Shown: in pieces, positions 1 through 6,445 of the stretch
Position numbering within the stretch: position 1 is the first letter of the stretch
How the letters are laid out: every line of letters starts with the position of its first letter
Assembly: GCA_964468375.1 (NCBI GenBank)
Contig: CAYXUW010000047.1
Coordinates: 1 to 17,727 of the forward strand
Length of the DNA stretch: 17,727 nucleotides
Direction of reading: 5' to 3'
Origin: CAYXUW01 sp964468375
Lineage (GTDB): Bacteria > Planctomycetota > Phycisphaerae > Sedimentisphaerales > Anaerobacaceae
The notes under the pieces: generated by a model
What the model saw: only the letters and a program-made list of their open reading frames with translations
Database searches by the model: none
Told to the model about the DNA's origin: nothing
Position numbers and translations under genes: made by a program

Positions 1-997
1 TCGTCCTTACAGATGTGCTTGATAAATATTCCGTAATCTTGTCGTTTATTTTTTTGGTATGAAATGCTTTTGCTGTCATAATGGCGTTCTTTATTGTTCT
101 GCTTTCGCTCGCCCCGTGACATATGAACGCTGTGCCGTTTATGCCTAAAAGCGGCGCTCCCCCGTATGTGTTATAATCATATTTCTTGTAAATCCGTTTC
201 ATTACCGGCTTGAACTTCATCGCCAGCAGCAGCTTCTCCTGACTCAGTTCGTGCTTTATTGCCTTGAACAACCCATCGACAACTCCTTCTGTTAGCTTCA
301 AAATCACATTCCCTACGAAACCGTCGCAGACTACGACATCACAGACGCCTTTGAATATGTCCCTGCCCTCGATGTTCCCGATGTAATTAAGTTTCCCGTC
401 GGATTTCAGAAACGCTCGCGCCTTTTTAACTACCTCGTCGCCCTTTGCGTCTTCCTGCCCGATGCTCATCAGCCCCACCCGCGGGTTCTCTATCCCCAGC
501 ACATGCTTCGAATATATCCTCGCCATCGCCGCGTATTGATAAAGGTTTATCGGTTTCGATGCTATATTTGCCCCAACGTCACATATCGTTACCGGTCCCT
601 CGAAAGTTGGAAATACCACCGCTATCCCCGGCCGGTTCACTCCGTGAAGATTTCGCATCCTCATTTGGAAAGCGACGACGCACGCCCCCGTATTACCCGC
701 CGAAATGACCGCGTCCGTCTGGCCTTCCTTGGCCATCTTCGCCATAACCGCGATGGAGCTGTTGCGCTTGTTCCGAATGCTGTCTATCGGCGACTCGTCC
801 ATCCCGATTACTTCTGGTGCGTCAATTACCGTCACTGCACCTTTAGTTTTTCTCGGCAGCTTCGACTCTACCATCTCTTTCGGGCCGACAAGTATCACCT
901 CATCGCTGCCGTCAAGCTGCTCAATCGCTTCCAGCGCTCCGGAAATAATCTCCTCCGGTGCCTTGTCGCCGCCCATGGCGTCAATCGCAATCCGCAT
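1..997 (-). CDS. plsX: Phosphate acyltransferase PlsX (partial, C-terminus off the left edge)
   Basis: PlsX converts acyl-ACP and phosphate into acyl-phosphate, the donor for glycerol-3-phosphate acylation by PlsY, at the start of phospholipid synthesis. The translation begins MRIAIDAMGGDKAP, the family's N-terminal signature, and carries VISAGNTGA at about residues 97-105. The frame is open from the ATG at 995-997 down to base 2, about 332 codons, close to the usual full length of 330-350, so only the last few residues are missing. The start is supported by an AGGAG about 12 bases upstream and by its position 3 bases after the rpmF stop, which suggests translational coupling. rpmF-plsX is a widely conserved pair, often followed by fab genes that would lie outside this window. 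Identification is secure. Confidence 0.95.
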   Translation of the reverse strand, partial: MRIAIDAMGGDKAPEEIISGALEAIEQLDGSDEVILVGPKEMVESKLPRKTKGAVTVIDAPEVIGMDESPIDSIRNKRNSSIAVMAKMAKEGQTDAVISAGNTGACVVAFQMRMRNLHGVNRPGIAVVFPTFEGPVTICDVGANIASKPINLYQYAAMARIYSKHVLGIENPRVGLMSIGQEDAKGDEVVKKARAFLKSDGKLNYIGNIEGRDIFKGVCDVVVCDGFVGNVILKLTEGVVDGLFKAIKHELSQEKLLLAMKFKPVMKRIYKKYDYNTYGGAPLLGINGTAFICHGASESRTIKNAIMTAKAFHTKKINDKITEYLSSTSVRT

Positions 998-1000
998 CTT

Positions 1001-1189
1001 CTACGACTTCTCCTCTTTACTAATATCCAGCGTCGTTTTCGGATTGTAATAACCGCAGTTTGCACATGCCGCGTGAGGCAGCTTCGCCTGGTCGCATTTC
1101 GGGCATACTGAATAATTGACCGCTTTCAGCCGATGATGGCTTCGGCGGGTCCGTGTCCTCATTTTACTCGTCTTTTTTGCTGGTAGCAT
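1001..1189 (-). CDS. rpmF: Large-subunit ribosomal protein bL32
   Basis: This is a 62-residue zinc-ribbon protein of the 50S subunit. The N-terminal half is basic and has the AKKTSK...RRSHH pattern of L32. It is followed by a CPKC and CANC pair (about residues 29-48) that would bind zinc, so this is the cysteine-containing form of L32. The start at 1187-1189 has GGAG about 9 bases upstream. It is the first gene of the rpmF-plsX unit, with a probable promoter at 1241-1269. Confidence 0.95.
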   Translation of the reverse strand: MLPAKKTSKMRTRTRRSHHRLKAVNYSVCPKCDQAKLPHAACANCGYYNPKTTLDISKEEKS

Positions 1190-1240
1190 ACCAATTGCTC
1201 CACATTTTAAAAACCACTCAAACAGTGCTTAAAAACCCCT

Positions 1241-1269
1241 TAGATAGTTAACTATCGCCCCTTTGTCAA
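1241..1269 (-). promoter_or_regulatory. Probable sigma70-type promoter of rpmF-plsX
   Basis: On the minus strand there is an exact TTGACA (1264-1269), then a 17-base spacer, then TATCTA (1241-1246) as a weak -10. It lies about 50 bases upstream of the rpmF start. The -35 box and spacing are ideal; the -10 is poor. A perfect palindrome overlaps the -10 and the spacer (separate entry). Confidence 0.5.
1243..1256. promoter_or_regulatory. Perfect 14-bp palindrome over the rpmF-plsX promoter (candidate operator)
   Basis: GATAGTTAACTATC equals its own reverse complement and lies across the -10 element and proximal spacer of the predicted promoter. That is where a repressor dimer would block RNA polymerase. 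No regulator is visible in the window. It does not match the Bacillus FapR consensus as I know it. Confidence 0.35.
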
Positions 1270-1318
1270 GCTAAATTTGCCTTACGCCTTTTTTGTTCCC
1301 CTTTTCCCTATTTCCCCG

Positions 1319-1324
1319 TATAAT
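1319..1324 (+). promoter_or_regulatory. Probable -10 element for the flavin-oxidase-family gene
   Basis: A consensus TATAAT lies 38 bases before the ATG at 1363. No good -35 is present at 16-18 bases; TTGTTC at 1293-1298 is 20 bases away. A promoter is expected here because the upstream gene is divergent. Confidence 0.4.
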
Positions 1325-1362
1325 TACCCCGATTTAACGGCTAAAGCCAAAGGAGAAACGAT

Positions 1363-1770
1363 ATGAACTTTGAAGAGCTCAAACAATTCACGAAAAAGCT
1401 CGGCTGGGGTTATCTGGCTACTACCGACGGCAAAAAAGTAGGCGTCAGACCGATGGGTGCCGTCGCCTGGAAGGACGGCCAGTTCCTCTGTGCCACGTTC
1501 GCCTCTTCCGACAAAGTCGCTCAGCTCGGAAAGGTTCCTTATGCCGAGTATTGCTTCTGTGACTCCGACGGTATGCACGTCCGTATAGCCGGCCACTGCT
1601 CTGTCAGCACCGACAACGACGAAAAGCTCTGGCTCTATAAACAGCTCCCCGACCTCAAAGACCACATCTCCGACCCCGCCTCACCCGACTACGTCATTGT
1701 CAAAATGACACCCGACAACGCCCGTGTTATGAATCCAGATTTTAGCTACTCAAAGGTGGAACTTAAATAA
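1363..1770 (+). CDS. Pyridoxamine 5'-phosphate oxidase-family FMN-binding protein
   Basis: This 135-residue single-domain protein resembles the small split-barrel flavin proteins related to PNPOx. It has an N-terminal helix, then GYLATTDG..VRPMGAVAW (about 16-36), a QFLCATFASSDKVAQL segment typical of the strand-turn-helix that binds the FMN phosphate, and a C-terminal VIVKMTPDNARVM strand. Many relatives are F420- or FMN-dependent reductases or general-stress proteins, so the substrate cannot be given. It lacks the length of true PdxH (about 200 residues) and should not be called that. The start is well supported by AAAGGAG 7 bases upstream of the ATG. Confidence 0.8.
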   Translation: MNFEELKQFTKKLGWGYLATTDGKKVGVRPMGAVAWKDGQFLCATFASSDKVAQLGKVPYAEYCFCDSDGMHVRIAGHCSVSTDNDEKLWLYKQLPDLKDHISDPASPDYVIVKMTPDNARVMNPDFSYSKVELK

Positions 1771-1775
1771 ACAAG

Positions 1776-1784
1776 TGATATAAT
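1776..1784 (+). promoter_or_regulatory. Extended -10 promoter for the lysine-rich protein gene
   Basis: TGaTATAAT is a full extended -10 element lying between the stop at 1770 and the ATG at 1837. It would give a leader of about 45 bases. An extended -10 can function with a weak -35. The gene is therefore probably transcribed on its own as well as by read-through from its neighbour. Confidence 0.5.
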
Positions 1785-1836
1785 TACATGCATAATTGAG
1801 ATTTACTTTTAAGGTTATTTTAGAAAGGGATAAAAT

Positions 1837-2163
1837 ATGGCAAAGAAAAAGAAAATGAAACTCCCCAAAACCCGCTCCGAGGTCGGCCTCCTGGTTATCC
1901 ACGTAATCCAGGAAATCTTCAGACAGATTGACAAATACGGCCCCGAGGTTATCAAGCTCATCGCAAGGGTCTTAAGGTTCCTCGGCAAATGGGGCGCTAC
2001 CGGCATAAAGTCTCTGCGGACATATTTAGACGAGGAGGAGAAACGACTCGCCGCCGCCGAAAAACCCAAAACACCAAAAAAGAAAAAAGCTAAAAAACGA
2101 AAATCAGCAAAACGAAAATCACCTAGAAAGAAAAAATTAACAGTTGTTGAAGAAGAAATATAA
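1837..2163 (+). CDS. Small lysine-rich protein of unknown function with a histone-H1-like tail
   Basis: The protein has 108 residues in three parts: a short basic start (AKKKKMKLPK), a central stretch of about residues 14-66 that should form amphipathic helices (LLVIHVIQEIFRQI, EVIKLIARVLRFLG), and a tail of about residues 77-100 made almost only of Lys, Arg, Pro, Ser and Ala. It ends in the acidic VVEEEI. Such tails bind DNA or RNA in H1-like bacterial proteins, but the central part matches no family I recognise. AAAGGG lies about 8 bases before the ATG. Composition, the ribosome binding site and a dedicated promoter all argue that it is real. Its function is unknown; nucleic-acid binding is inference. 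Confidence 0.7.
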   Translation: MAKKKKMKLPKTRSEVGLLVIHVIQEIFRQIDKYGPEVIKLIARVLRFLGKWGATGIKSLRTYLDEEEKRLAAAEKPKTPKKKKAKKRKSAKRKSPRKKKLTVVEEEI

Positions 2164-2226
2164 CTGATTTACGCCAAAGTTATTTTTCTTATTGTGTTTC
2201 GTATTTTGCTTTTCGAGTGACGGCGT

Positions 2227-2327
2227 GCTGTTGGTGTCTCCGGTTCGGCCATTTTCCCATTTTACTTTGCAGCTTTGCCGCTGCGTAATACTAACGCTCC
2301 TCACTTACGGCCTCCGGAACCAACAGC
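2227..2327. repeat. Imperfect long inverted repeat in the 2164-2433 gap
   Basis: The 270 bases between the lysine-rich gene and the PilZ gene hold no convincing ORF. GCTGTTGGT (2227-2235) pairs with ACCAACAGC (2319-2327). Inside it TCCGG and GGCC segments pair again with small bulges, giving a long imperfect hairpin around a loop of about 50 bases. It could be a decayed MITE-like repeat, a 3'-UTR structure or chance. A minus-strand terminator follows at 2332-2370. Confidence 0.3.
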
Positions 2328-2331
2328 GCAT

Positions 2332-2370
2332 AAAAAAACGGCTGAAAACCTTCCCGGCGTTCAGCCGTTT
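2332..2370 (-). terminator. Rho-independent terminator of the PilZ gene
   Basis: An 11-bp perfect stem (AAACGGCTGAA at 2336-2346 with its complement at 2360-2370) has a 13-base loop. Read on the minus strand it is followed by a run of seven T (2332-2338, partly shared with the stem). It begins about 64 bases after the PilZ stop. Confidence 0.75.
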
Positions 2371-2433
2371 ACTTCTCCCTTGTCCGCCTTTAACAAACAC
2401 CTCGCCGGCAGTAATATTTCTTATACGGGACCG

Positions 2434-2748
2434 CTACACAAACTGGATAGCGACCCCGATATTGGCATCTTTGAATATATCTTTGTGCTCTACCCTGACC
2501 ACCTTACCGCCTTTAATACGTGCGAATTGGCCTTTTTGTTTTGCCAATGCTTCCGTCCGCGGAAAATTGACTTCGACAAAATGGCCGGAACGAATAGGCG
2601 TAGTCATAGGTAACCTTATGAAAACACCAGTTTTGCTGATGTTCGCGCTTCGGCCGCTGAAGAATCTGTTTGCCTCCGGCAGCCAAACGCTCACCGGCCA
2701 GGACAGCGTGGTTCGACTTTCCCTGCGTTGCTCAATTAAAGTCTCCAT
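2434..2748 (-). CDS. PilZ-domain protein (probable c-di-GMP receptor)
   Basis: This 104-residue protein consists of one PilZ domain, the beta-barrel that binds cyclic di-GMP. Both ligand motifs are present: RxxxR at residues 8-12 (RRESR within) and N-x-S-x-x-G at 36-41 (NISKTG). A hydrophobic strand ending ...NIGVAIQFV closes the barrel. A stand-alone PilZ protein probably acts through a partner that is not visible here. The start has GGAG 9 bases upstream (2758-2761 on the plus strand). The gene is single, divergent from the tsaC fusion gene, and has its own terminator. Confidence 0.88.
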   Translation of the reverse strand: METLIEQRRESRTTLSWPVSVWLPEANRFFSGRSANISKTGVFIRLPMTTPIRSGHFVEVNFPRTEALAKQKGQFARIKGGKVVRVEHKDIFKDANIGVAIQFV

Positions 2749-3068
2749 AACTTAAATCTCCGTCAAAAGCGTTCCTTCAATTAAAAACATTATCGGCAAT
2801 GTTAAAATAGGTAGATTAGAAAATATAGGGCAAATAGCAACTTTTGTCGAAGAAATAATCGTTCTTTTGAATATTGCTCTGGTTTCACTTTTTTTATCGG
2901 GCTTTTGCTTAATTTATATTTGCGGCAGGTAAGTTTGGATGTGGAGTTGATGGATTAAGAACGATTCATTTGTGATTGATGATAGTTTTAGTTTGTACTC
3001 CGACGGTTCGTGATTGCGGCTTTGAAATTGCCTTGTTGTTGGGGGTTATTTGGTGTATTTTAAGGATA
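2749..3068. other. Divergent intergenic region between the PilZ gene and the tsaC fusion gene
   Basis: These 320 bases are AT-rich and hold the PilZ ribosome binding site (2758-2761) and a small 6-bp inverted repeat AACATT/AATGTT (2786-2791/2798-2803). I see no clear pair of promoter boxes on either strand. An in-frame extension of the fusion gene back to 2976 is open but would add an uncharacteristic hydrophobic leader, and I did not accept it. Confidence 0.5.
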
Positions 3069-4190
3069 ATGAAGACAAAGATAGTAAAACTCGACCCTTC
3101 AAATATTGATTCAGCGGAAATCGAAGAGGCGGCTCGATTAATCGATAAAGGCGGGCTTGCAGCTTTTCCCACCGAAACGGTGTATGGCATCGCTTGCAGA
3201 GTTGAAGCCGCCTCATTGGCCAGACTTGATAACCTTAAAGGCAGAGGTTCTGATAAACATTATACATTGCATATCGGTCAGAAAAGCGATATTGAGAATT
3301 ACGTTCCTGCTGTCAGCTTAAGGGCGCAGAAGCTGATAAAAAACGCTTGGCCAGGGCCGTTGACTATAGTCTTTGAGTTAACCGAACGGAATATCGAGAA
3401 ACAGCGAAAAAGTCTTAATAAAGAGGTCTTTGAATGTCTATATAAAGATAATTCCATAGGCATTCGATGCCCCGACCATCCTATAGCGGCAATGCTGCTG
3501 CAGAAAACTAAATATCCGGTAGTAGCACCGAGTGCAAATATAACAGCTAAGCCGCCTTCAACAGATGCAGAGCAAGTCCTCGCTCAATTCTTAGGTCAGA
3601 TAGATTTATTATTAGATGGAGGGCCTTGTAAACATAAAAAAAGCAGTACTGTTGTGAAAATAGGCAAAGAGGGGCTGGAGATTTTAAGGATCGGCGTATA
3701 TTCCGAAGCAGAATTGGAAGCGATGTCGGAGGTTAAATTTTTGCTTATTTGCACGGGAAATACCTGCAGAAGCCCTATGGCTGAAGGAATGTTCCGTAAA
3801 TACTTGGCGGAAAAATTACAATGTAAGGTTGACCATCTCGGTAAAAAAGGTTATAAAGTATCGTCCGCGGGCATGATTAATATGTCAGGTTCGCCGGCAA
3901 GCGCCGAGGCCGTAGCGGCTTGTGCGGCTAAGGGTGTTGATATAAAGGCGCATAAAAGCAGAGCGCTGACGGCGCAGCTTATCGAGGAGAGCGATTTTAT
4001 ATTTGCAATGACGCGAATGCACTATGAAGAGCTCATCGCTCTCAACCACGTAGCTGCGGATAAATGTATGTTATTAGCAGGGAATAAGGAAATACCTGAC
4101 CCAATAGGTCAGCCGCAGCGGGTTTTTGATGATTGTGCAGGGTTGATAGAAGAAGCTGTTAAAGAAAGGATTAGTAAACTTTGGATATGA
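3069..4190 (+). CDS. Fusion: Sua5/TsaC-type threonylcarbamoyl-AMP synthase + YwlE-type arginine phosphatase
   Basis: Two enzymes lie in one 373-residue chain. Residues 1 to about 210 are a YrdC/Sua5 domain, which makes threonylcarbamoyl-AMP for the t6A37 modification of tRNA. It shows FPTETVYG (33-40), WPGPLTIVF (94-102), SIGIRCPDHP (129-138) and APSANITAKPPS (153-164). Residues about 222-373 are a low-molecular-weight phosphatase domain with the P-loop CTGNTCR (C228 nucleophile, R234) and the IPDPIG acid motif (D344). The Thr at P-loop position 5 (T232) is what distinguishes Bacillus YwlE, a protein-arginine phosphatase, from tyrosine phosphatases, which usually have Ile there. The start at 3069 has AAGGA 4 bases upstream and gives a normal Sua5 N-terminus. 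The gene overlaps rpiB by 4 bases (ATGA). The arginine-phosphatase specificity is inferred from one residue plus gene order. Confidence 0.88.
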   Translation: MKTKIVKLDPSNIDSAEIEEAARLIDKGGLAAFPTETVYGIACRVEAASLARLDNLKGRGSDKHYTLHIGQKSDIENYVPAVSLRAQKLIKNAWPGPLTIVFELTERNIEKQRKSLNKEVFECLYKDNSIGIRCPDHPIAAMLLQKTKYPVVAPSANITAKPPSTDAEQVLAQFLGQIDLLLDGGPCKHKKSSTVVKIGKEGLEILRIGVYSEAELEAMSEVKFLLICTGNTCRSPMAEGMFRKYLAEKLQCKVDHLGKKGYKVSSAGMINMSGSPASAEAVAACAAKGVDIKAHKSRALTAQLIEESDFIFAMTRMHYEELIALNHVAADKCMLLAGNKEIPDPIGQPQRVFDDCAGLIEEAVKERISKLWI

Positions 4191-4663
4191 GAATAGCAGT
4201 TGGAAATGACCATCGTGGCTTCGAAGCCAAACAGCAAATTAAAAGCATAATTACTCAGCTCGGTCATGAGTGTGTCGATGTCGGTAGTTCCGATAATAAT
4301 CCGGTTGATTATCCCGACCTTGCTTACCAGGCGGCTATGGCGGTATCGAAAAAACAGGCCGACAGAGCTATTCTGGCCTGCGGGACTGGAATAGGGATGA
4401 GCATAGCTGCAAATAAAATTAAGGGAATCAGGGCTGCCTTATGCCATGATGAACTTAGTGCACGGGTTTCACGCCATCATAATAACGCAAATGTTCTTTG
4501 TTTGTCGGGAGACCTGATAGGGGAGGTGCTACTGCGGAAGATAGTGCAGGTCTGGCTGGATACAGAATTCGAGGGCGGAAGACACCAGAGAAGGATTGAT
4601 AAAATAACGGCTATTGAGCAGGGCAAAGACCCCGGGGAGATAAAAAACAAGAAGGCGCAGTAG
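4187..4663 (+). CDS. rpiB: Ribose-5-phosphate isomerase B
   Basis: RpiB interconverts ribose-5-phosphate and ribulose-5-phosphate in the pentose phosphate pathway. The 158-residue protein begins MRIAVGNDHRGFE, contains the catalytic cysteine in CGTGIGMSIAANK (C65) and the HNNANVLCLSGD motif (about 98-109), and has the family's usual length. I chose the ATG at 4187, which overlaps the TGA of the fusion gene (ATGA), over the TTG six bases earlier. The arrangement matches Bacillus ywlC...ywlE-ywlF, where ywlF is rpiB. Some relatives act on other sugar phosphates (allose- or galactose-6-phosphate), but the context favours RpiB. The last 20 residues or so are a charged tail. Confidence 0.92.
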   Translation: MRIAVGNDHRGFEAKQQIKSIITQLGHECVDVGSSDNNPVDYPDLAYQAAMAVSKKQADRAILACGTGIGMSIAANKIKGIRAALCHDELSARVSRHHNNANVLCLSGDLIGEVLLRKIVQVWLDTEFEGGRHQRRIDKITAIEQGKDPGEIKNKKAQ

Positions 4664-4724
4664 CTGTAAAATATATTGTTGTATCGGGGGCAATGGGGGA
4701 CAGATTTTTCAGAGTTATATTTTA

Positions 4725-4746
4725 CCGTAATGTAAGTTTATTACGG
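4725..4746. terminator. Weak hairpin between convergent rpiB and DUF456 genes
   Basis: CCGTAAT (4725-4731) and ATTACGG (4740-4746) form a 7-bp stem with an 8-base loop; the stem includes the stop codon of the DUF456 gene. No clean T run follows on either strand, so it is at best a weak terminator between the two converging genes. Confidence 0.3.
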
Positions 4747-5256
4747 CCAAAAAGCGGCGACAGCGACGATAAGCCAGATTAGCAAGCCGATGGTGATTTT
4801 GCCGGTGGTTCCGAGGAAATGGCCGAAGCCGGCCCCCAATCCTAAATGTATGGAGTCTTTCATTCTGCGGCCGGAGAAAATCTCGAAAATAAAAGCGACG
4901 ATAGCTACACCGGCACAGGAACCGATAAGTGTACCGAGCAGGGGTATGGGGATTAGGATGGTACCGAGAACGGCGCCGGCAATAGCGCCGATTATAGCTC
5001 CGAGTGAGCCGAGCAGGCGGCCGCCGGCTTTTTTTGCTCCGACTGCTCCGCCAAAGAATTCAACCAATTCACCGATAAGAGCCAGAACAGTTATGGCGAT
5101 TAGGGTGTAAATGGAGAAAATCCCGTCTTCGGCACGCCACCAGGCGAACAGAACCGTTGTTATAATAATAAGCCAGTTGCCCGGCAGTGCAAAAGGAACC
5201 AGCGCAAGCCAGACCGTGTTAAGGAGTATCAGTATTGTTAGCCAGAGGTAAAGCAT
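4741..5256 (-). CDS. DUF456-family integral membrane protein
   Basis: This 171-residue, very hydrophobic protein fits the DUF456 family (PF04306). There is an N-terminal membrane segment ending in ALPGNWLII, a second segment with FAWW, a third containing ALIGELVEFFGGAVGAKKAGG (the family's characteristic glycine-rich turn), a long Gly/Ala segment with PIPLLGTLIGSCAG, and a last membrane helix at the C-terminus. The family has no established function. The frame is open much further upstream, to 5592, but that stretch overlaps the divergent TPR gene. I chose the ATG at 5254-5256 because it gives the usual start just before the first membrane segment. No Shine-Dalgarno sequence is visible there, so the start is less certain than the identity. 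Confidence 0.78.
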   Translation of the reverse strand: MLYLWLTILILLNTVWLALVPFALPGNWLIIITTVLFAWWRAEDGIFSIYTLIAITVLALIGELVEFFGGAVGAKKAGGRLLGSLGAIIGAIAGAVLGTILIPIPLLGTLIGSCAGVAIVAFIFEIFSGRRMKDSIHLGLGAGFGHFLGTTGKITIGLLIWLIVAVAAFWP

Positions 5257-5296
5257 GGAGTAATTGTAAACCGATAATAACTGAGACGACAATGAA

Positions 5297-5324
5297 TTTA
5301 TAGCCAGATTAGGAAGGGTGGTAA
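5297..5324 (-). promoter_or_regulatory. Possible promoter of the DUF456 gene
   Basis: On the minus strand TTACCA (5319-5324) and TATAAA (5297-5302) are separated by 16 bases, about 40 bases upstream of the chosen start. The fit is moderate. Confidence 0.35.
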
Positions 5325-5349
5325 GTACAAGTTCTTCCAAGTTATAGGT

Positions 5350-5377
5350 TTGCACCGGCTGTGGGAGAGTGTATAAT
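5350..5377 (+). promoter_or_regulatory. Promoter of the TPR/LptE-like/ftsH block
   Basis: TTGCAC (5350-5355), 16 bases, then a consensus TATAAT (5372-5377), about 57 bases before the ATG at 5435. This is the best-formed plus-strand promoter in the window and the likely start of transcription of the envelope gene block. Confidence 0.6.
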
Positions 5378-5434
5378 GCTGTGGTGCTGCTTGGAACGAG
5401 GTTATGGTTGGTATTTAAAGTAAATGGTGGGATT

Positions 5435-6445
5435 ATGCGAAAACGTAAAATACGATTTATAATATTAACAATTGTGACCGCACTGTTTACCTCTTCGCTG
5501 TTCTCGGCAGAAACGTGGCGTTTAGGCGAAGAAGGGCAGTGGAAAGCTGTCTCGGCTGAGGATAAGTATCTGCTGGCTGTGGCCGAAATCAAAAAGCTGG
5601 TTAATATGGGAGAAACAGAGCAGGTAAAGCAGGCGATAGATAAGCTTAAGCAAGACTTTCCGGAAATTGCCGGGCCCGACTTAGATGCCTTTATGGAGGC
5701 GGAGATACTTTATTCTAAGGGGCAATTCACCAAAGCGGCCAGAAGCTATGATAAGTTTTTGGAGGAGTTTCCCGCGAGCGAATTTTACGAAGCGGCTTTA
5801 AGCAGACAGTTTGCTATAGGGACGGCTTTTTTAAGCGGCCAAAAGAAAAAAGTAGCTAAAGGGATGTTTGAAATAAAAGGGTACGCCGAAGGCGCTAAGA
5901 TTATGGAAAGAATTAGCGACCAGGCGCCAGATTCCCCTATCGGAGTGAGGGCGGCTGTAGCAGTTGCTCGAAGTCTGGAAGAACGCGGCAAATTCTCCGA
6001 GGCATACCATAAGTGGTCGGAGATATCATCGCGGTGGCCGACGGGCCAGATTGCAAAAGACGCAGCGCTGGGTATGGCTAGATGCAAGCATGCTACATAT
6101 AGAGGGCCTAAGTACGATGTCTCTAACTTGATTGGTGCAAAGAGCTATTATGAGAGTTTCAAATTACGATACCCTGCGGAGGCCGCCGAACTTGATGTTG
6201 ACAGAATATTAAAACAAATAGATGAACAGTTGGCCTATAAGCAATTCAGTATAGGTCAGTATTATCAGCGAACCGGCAGTGAGCAGTCGGCTAATGTTTA
6301 TTATCAAATGGTTATAGATAATTGGCCGGGCAGTACAGCGGCTGAGATGGCAAAGCGGGCGATGAGTGGCGAAAAAATAAGCGCCGAAGAAGGAAAAAAA
6401 TGGAAAAAGAATCTTGTGAACAAAATCGAAGAGCTGCTTTTGTAA
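5435..6445 (+). CDS. Periplasmic tetratricopeptide-repeat protein, BamD/YbgF-like
   Basis: The protein has 336 residues with a clear signal peptide (MRKRK, then a hydrophobic stretch to about A25; SLFSA is a good cleavage site). Mature helices repeat in TPR fashion: ILYSKGQFTKAARSYDKFLEEFP (about 91-113), EERGKFSEAYHKWSEISSRWP (182-202) and YYQRTGSEQSANVYYQMVIDNWP (276-298). The x-F/W-P ends are typical of BamD, the outer-membrane-protein assembly lipoprotein. There is no lipobox cysteine, so it is a soluble periplasmic relative or a divergent BamD. The start at 5435 follows GGTGGG; an earlier in-frame start at 5369 would bury the signal peptide. Its 3' end overlaps the LptE-like gene by 46 bases. 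Confidence 0.75.
   Translation: MRKRKIRFIILTIVTALFTSSLFSAETWRLGEEGQWKAVSAEDKYLLAVAEIKKLVNMGETEQVKQAIDKLKQDFPEIAGPDLDAFMEAEILYSKGQFTKAARSYDKFLEEFPASEFYEAALSRQFAIGTAFLSGQKKKVAKGMFEIKGYAEGAKIMERISDQAPDSPIGVRAAVAVARSLEERGKFSEAYHKWSEISSRWPTGQIAKDAALGMARCKHATYRGPKYDVSNLIGAKSYYESFKLRYPAEAAELDVDRILKQIDEQLAYKQFSIGQYYQRTGSEQSANVYYQMVIDNWPGSTAAEMAKRAMSGEKISAEEGKKWKKNLVNKIEELLL

Noticed and set aside
2786..2803. Small inverted repeat AACATT...AATGTT upstream of the PilZ gene
   Set aside because: Only 6 bp of AT-rich pairing, expected by chance in this composition.
2976..3068. An N-terminal extension of the tsaC fusion gene with a hydrophobic segment (LLLGVIWCIL)
   Set aside because: Sua5/TsaC is cytosolic, the ATG at 3069 has a ribosome binding site (AAGGA) and gives the family's normal N-terminus. 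The extension has no ribosome binding site of its own that I can see.
4690..4716. A gggg-rich stretch with GGGGGACAGATTTTT, similar to motifs seen in dispersed bacterial repeats
   Set aside because: A single copy in the window and no paired partner; nothing shows it is a repeat here.
5257..5592. A longer DUF456 protein starting at 5592 (283 residues)
   Set aside because: The extra 112 residues overlap the signal peptide and first part of the divergent TPR gene, look unlike a protein domain, and cross two predicted promoters.
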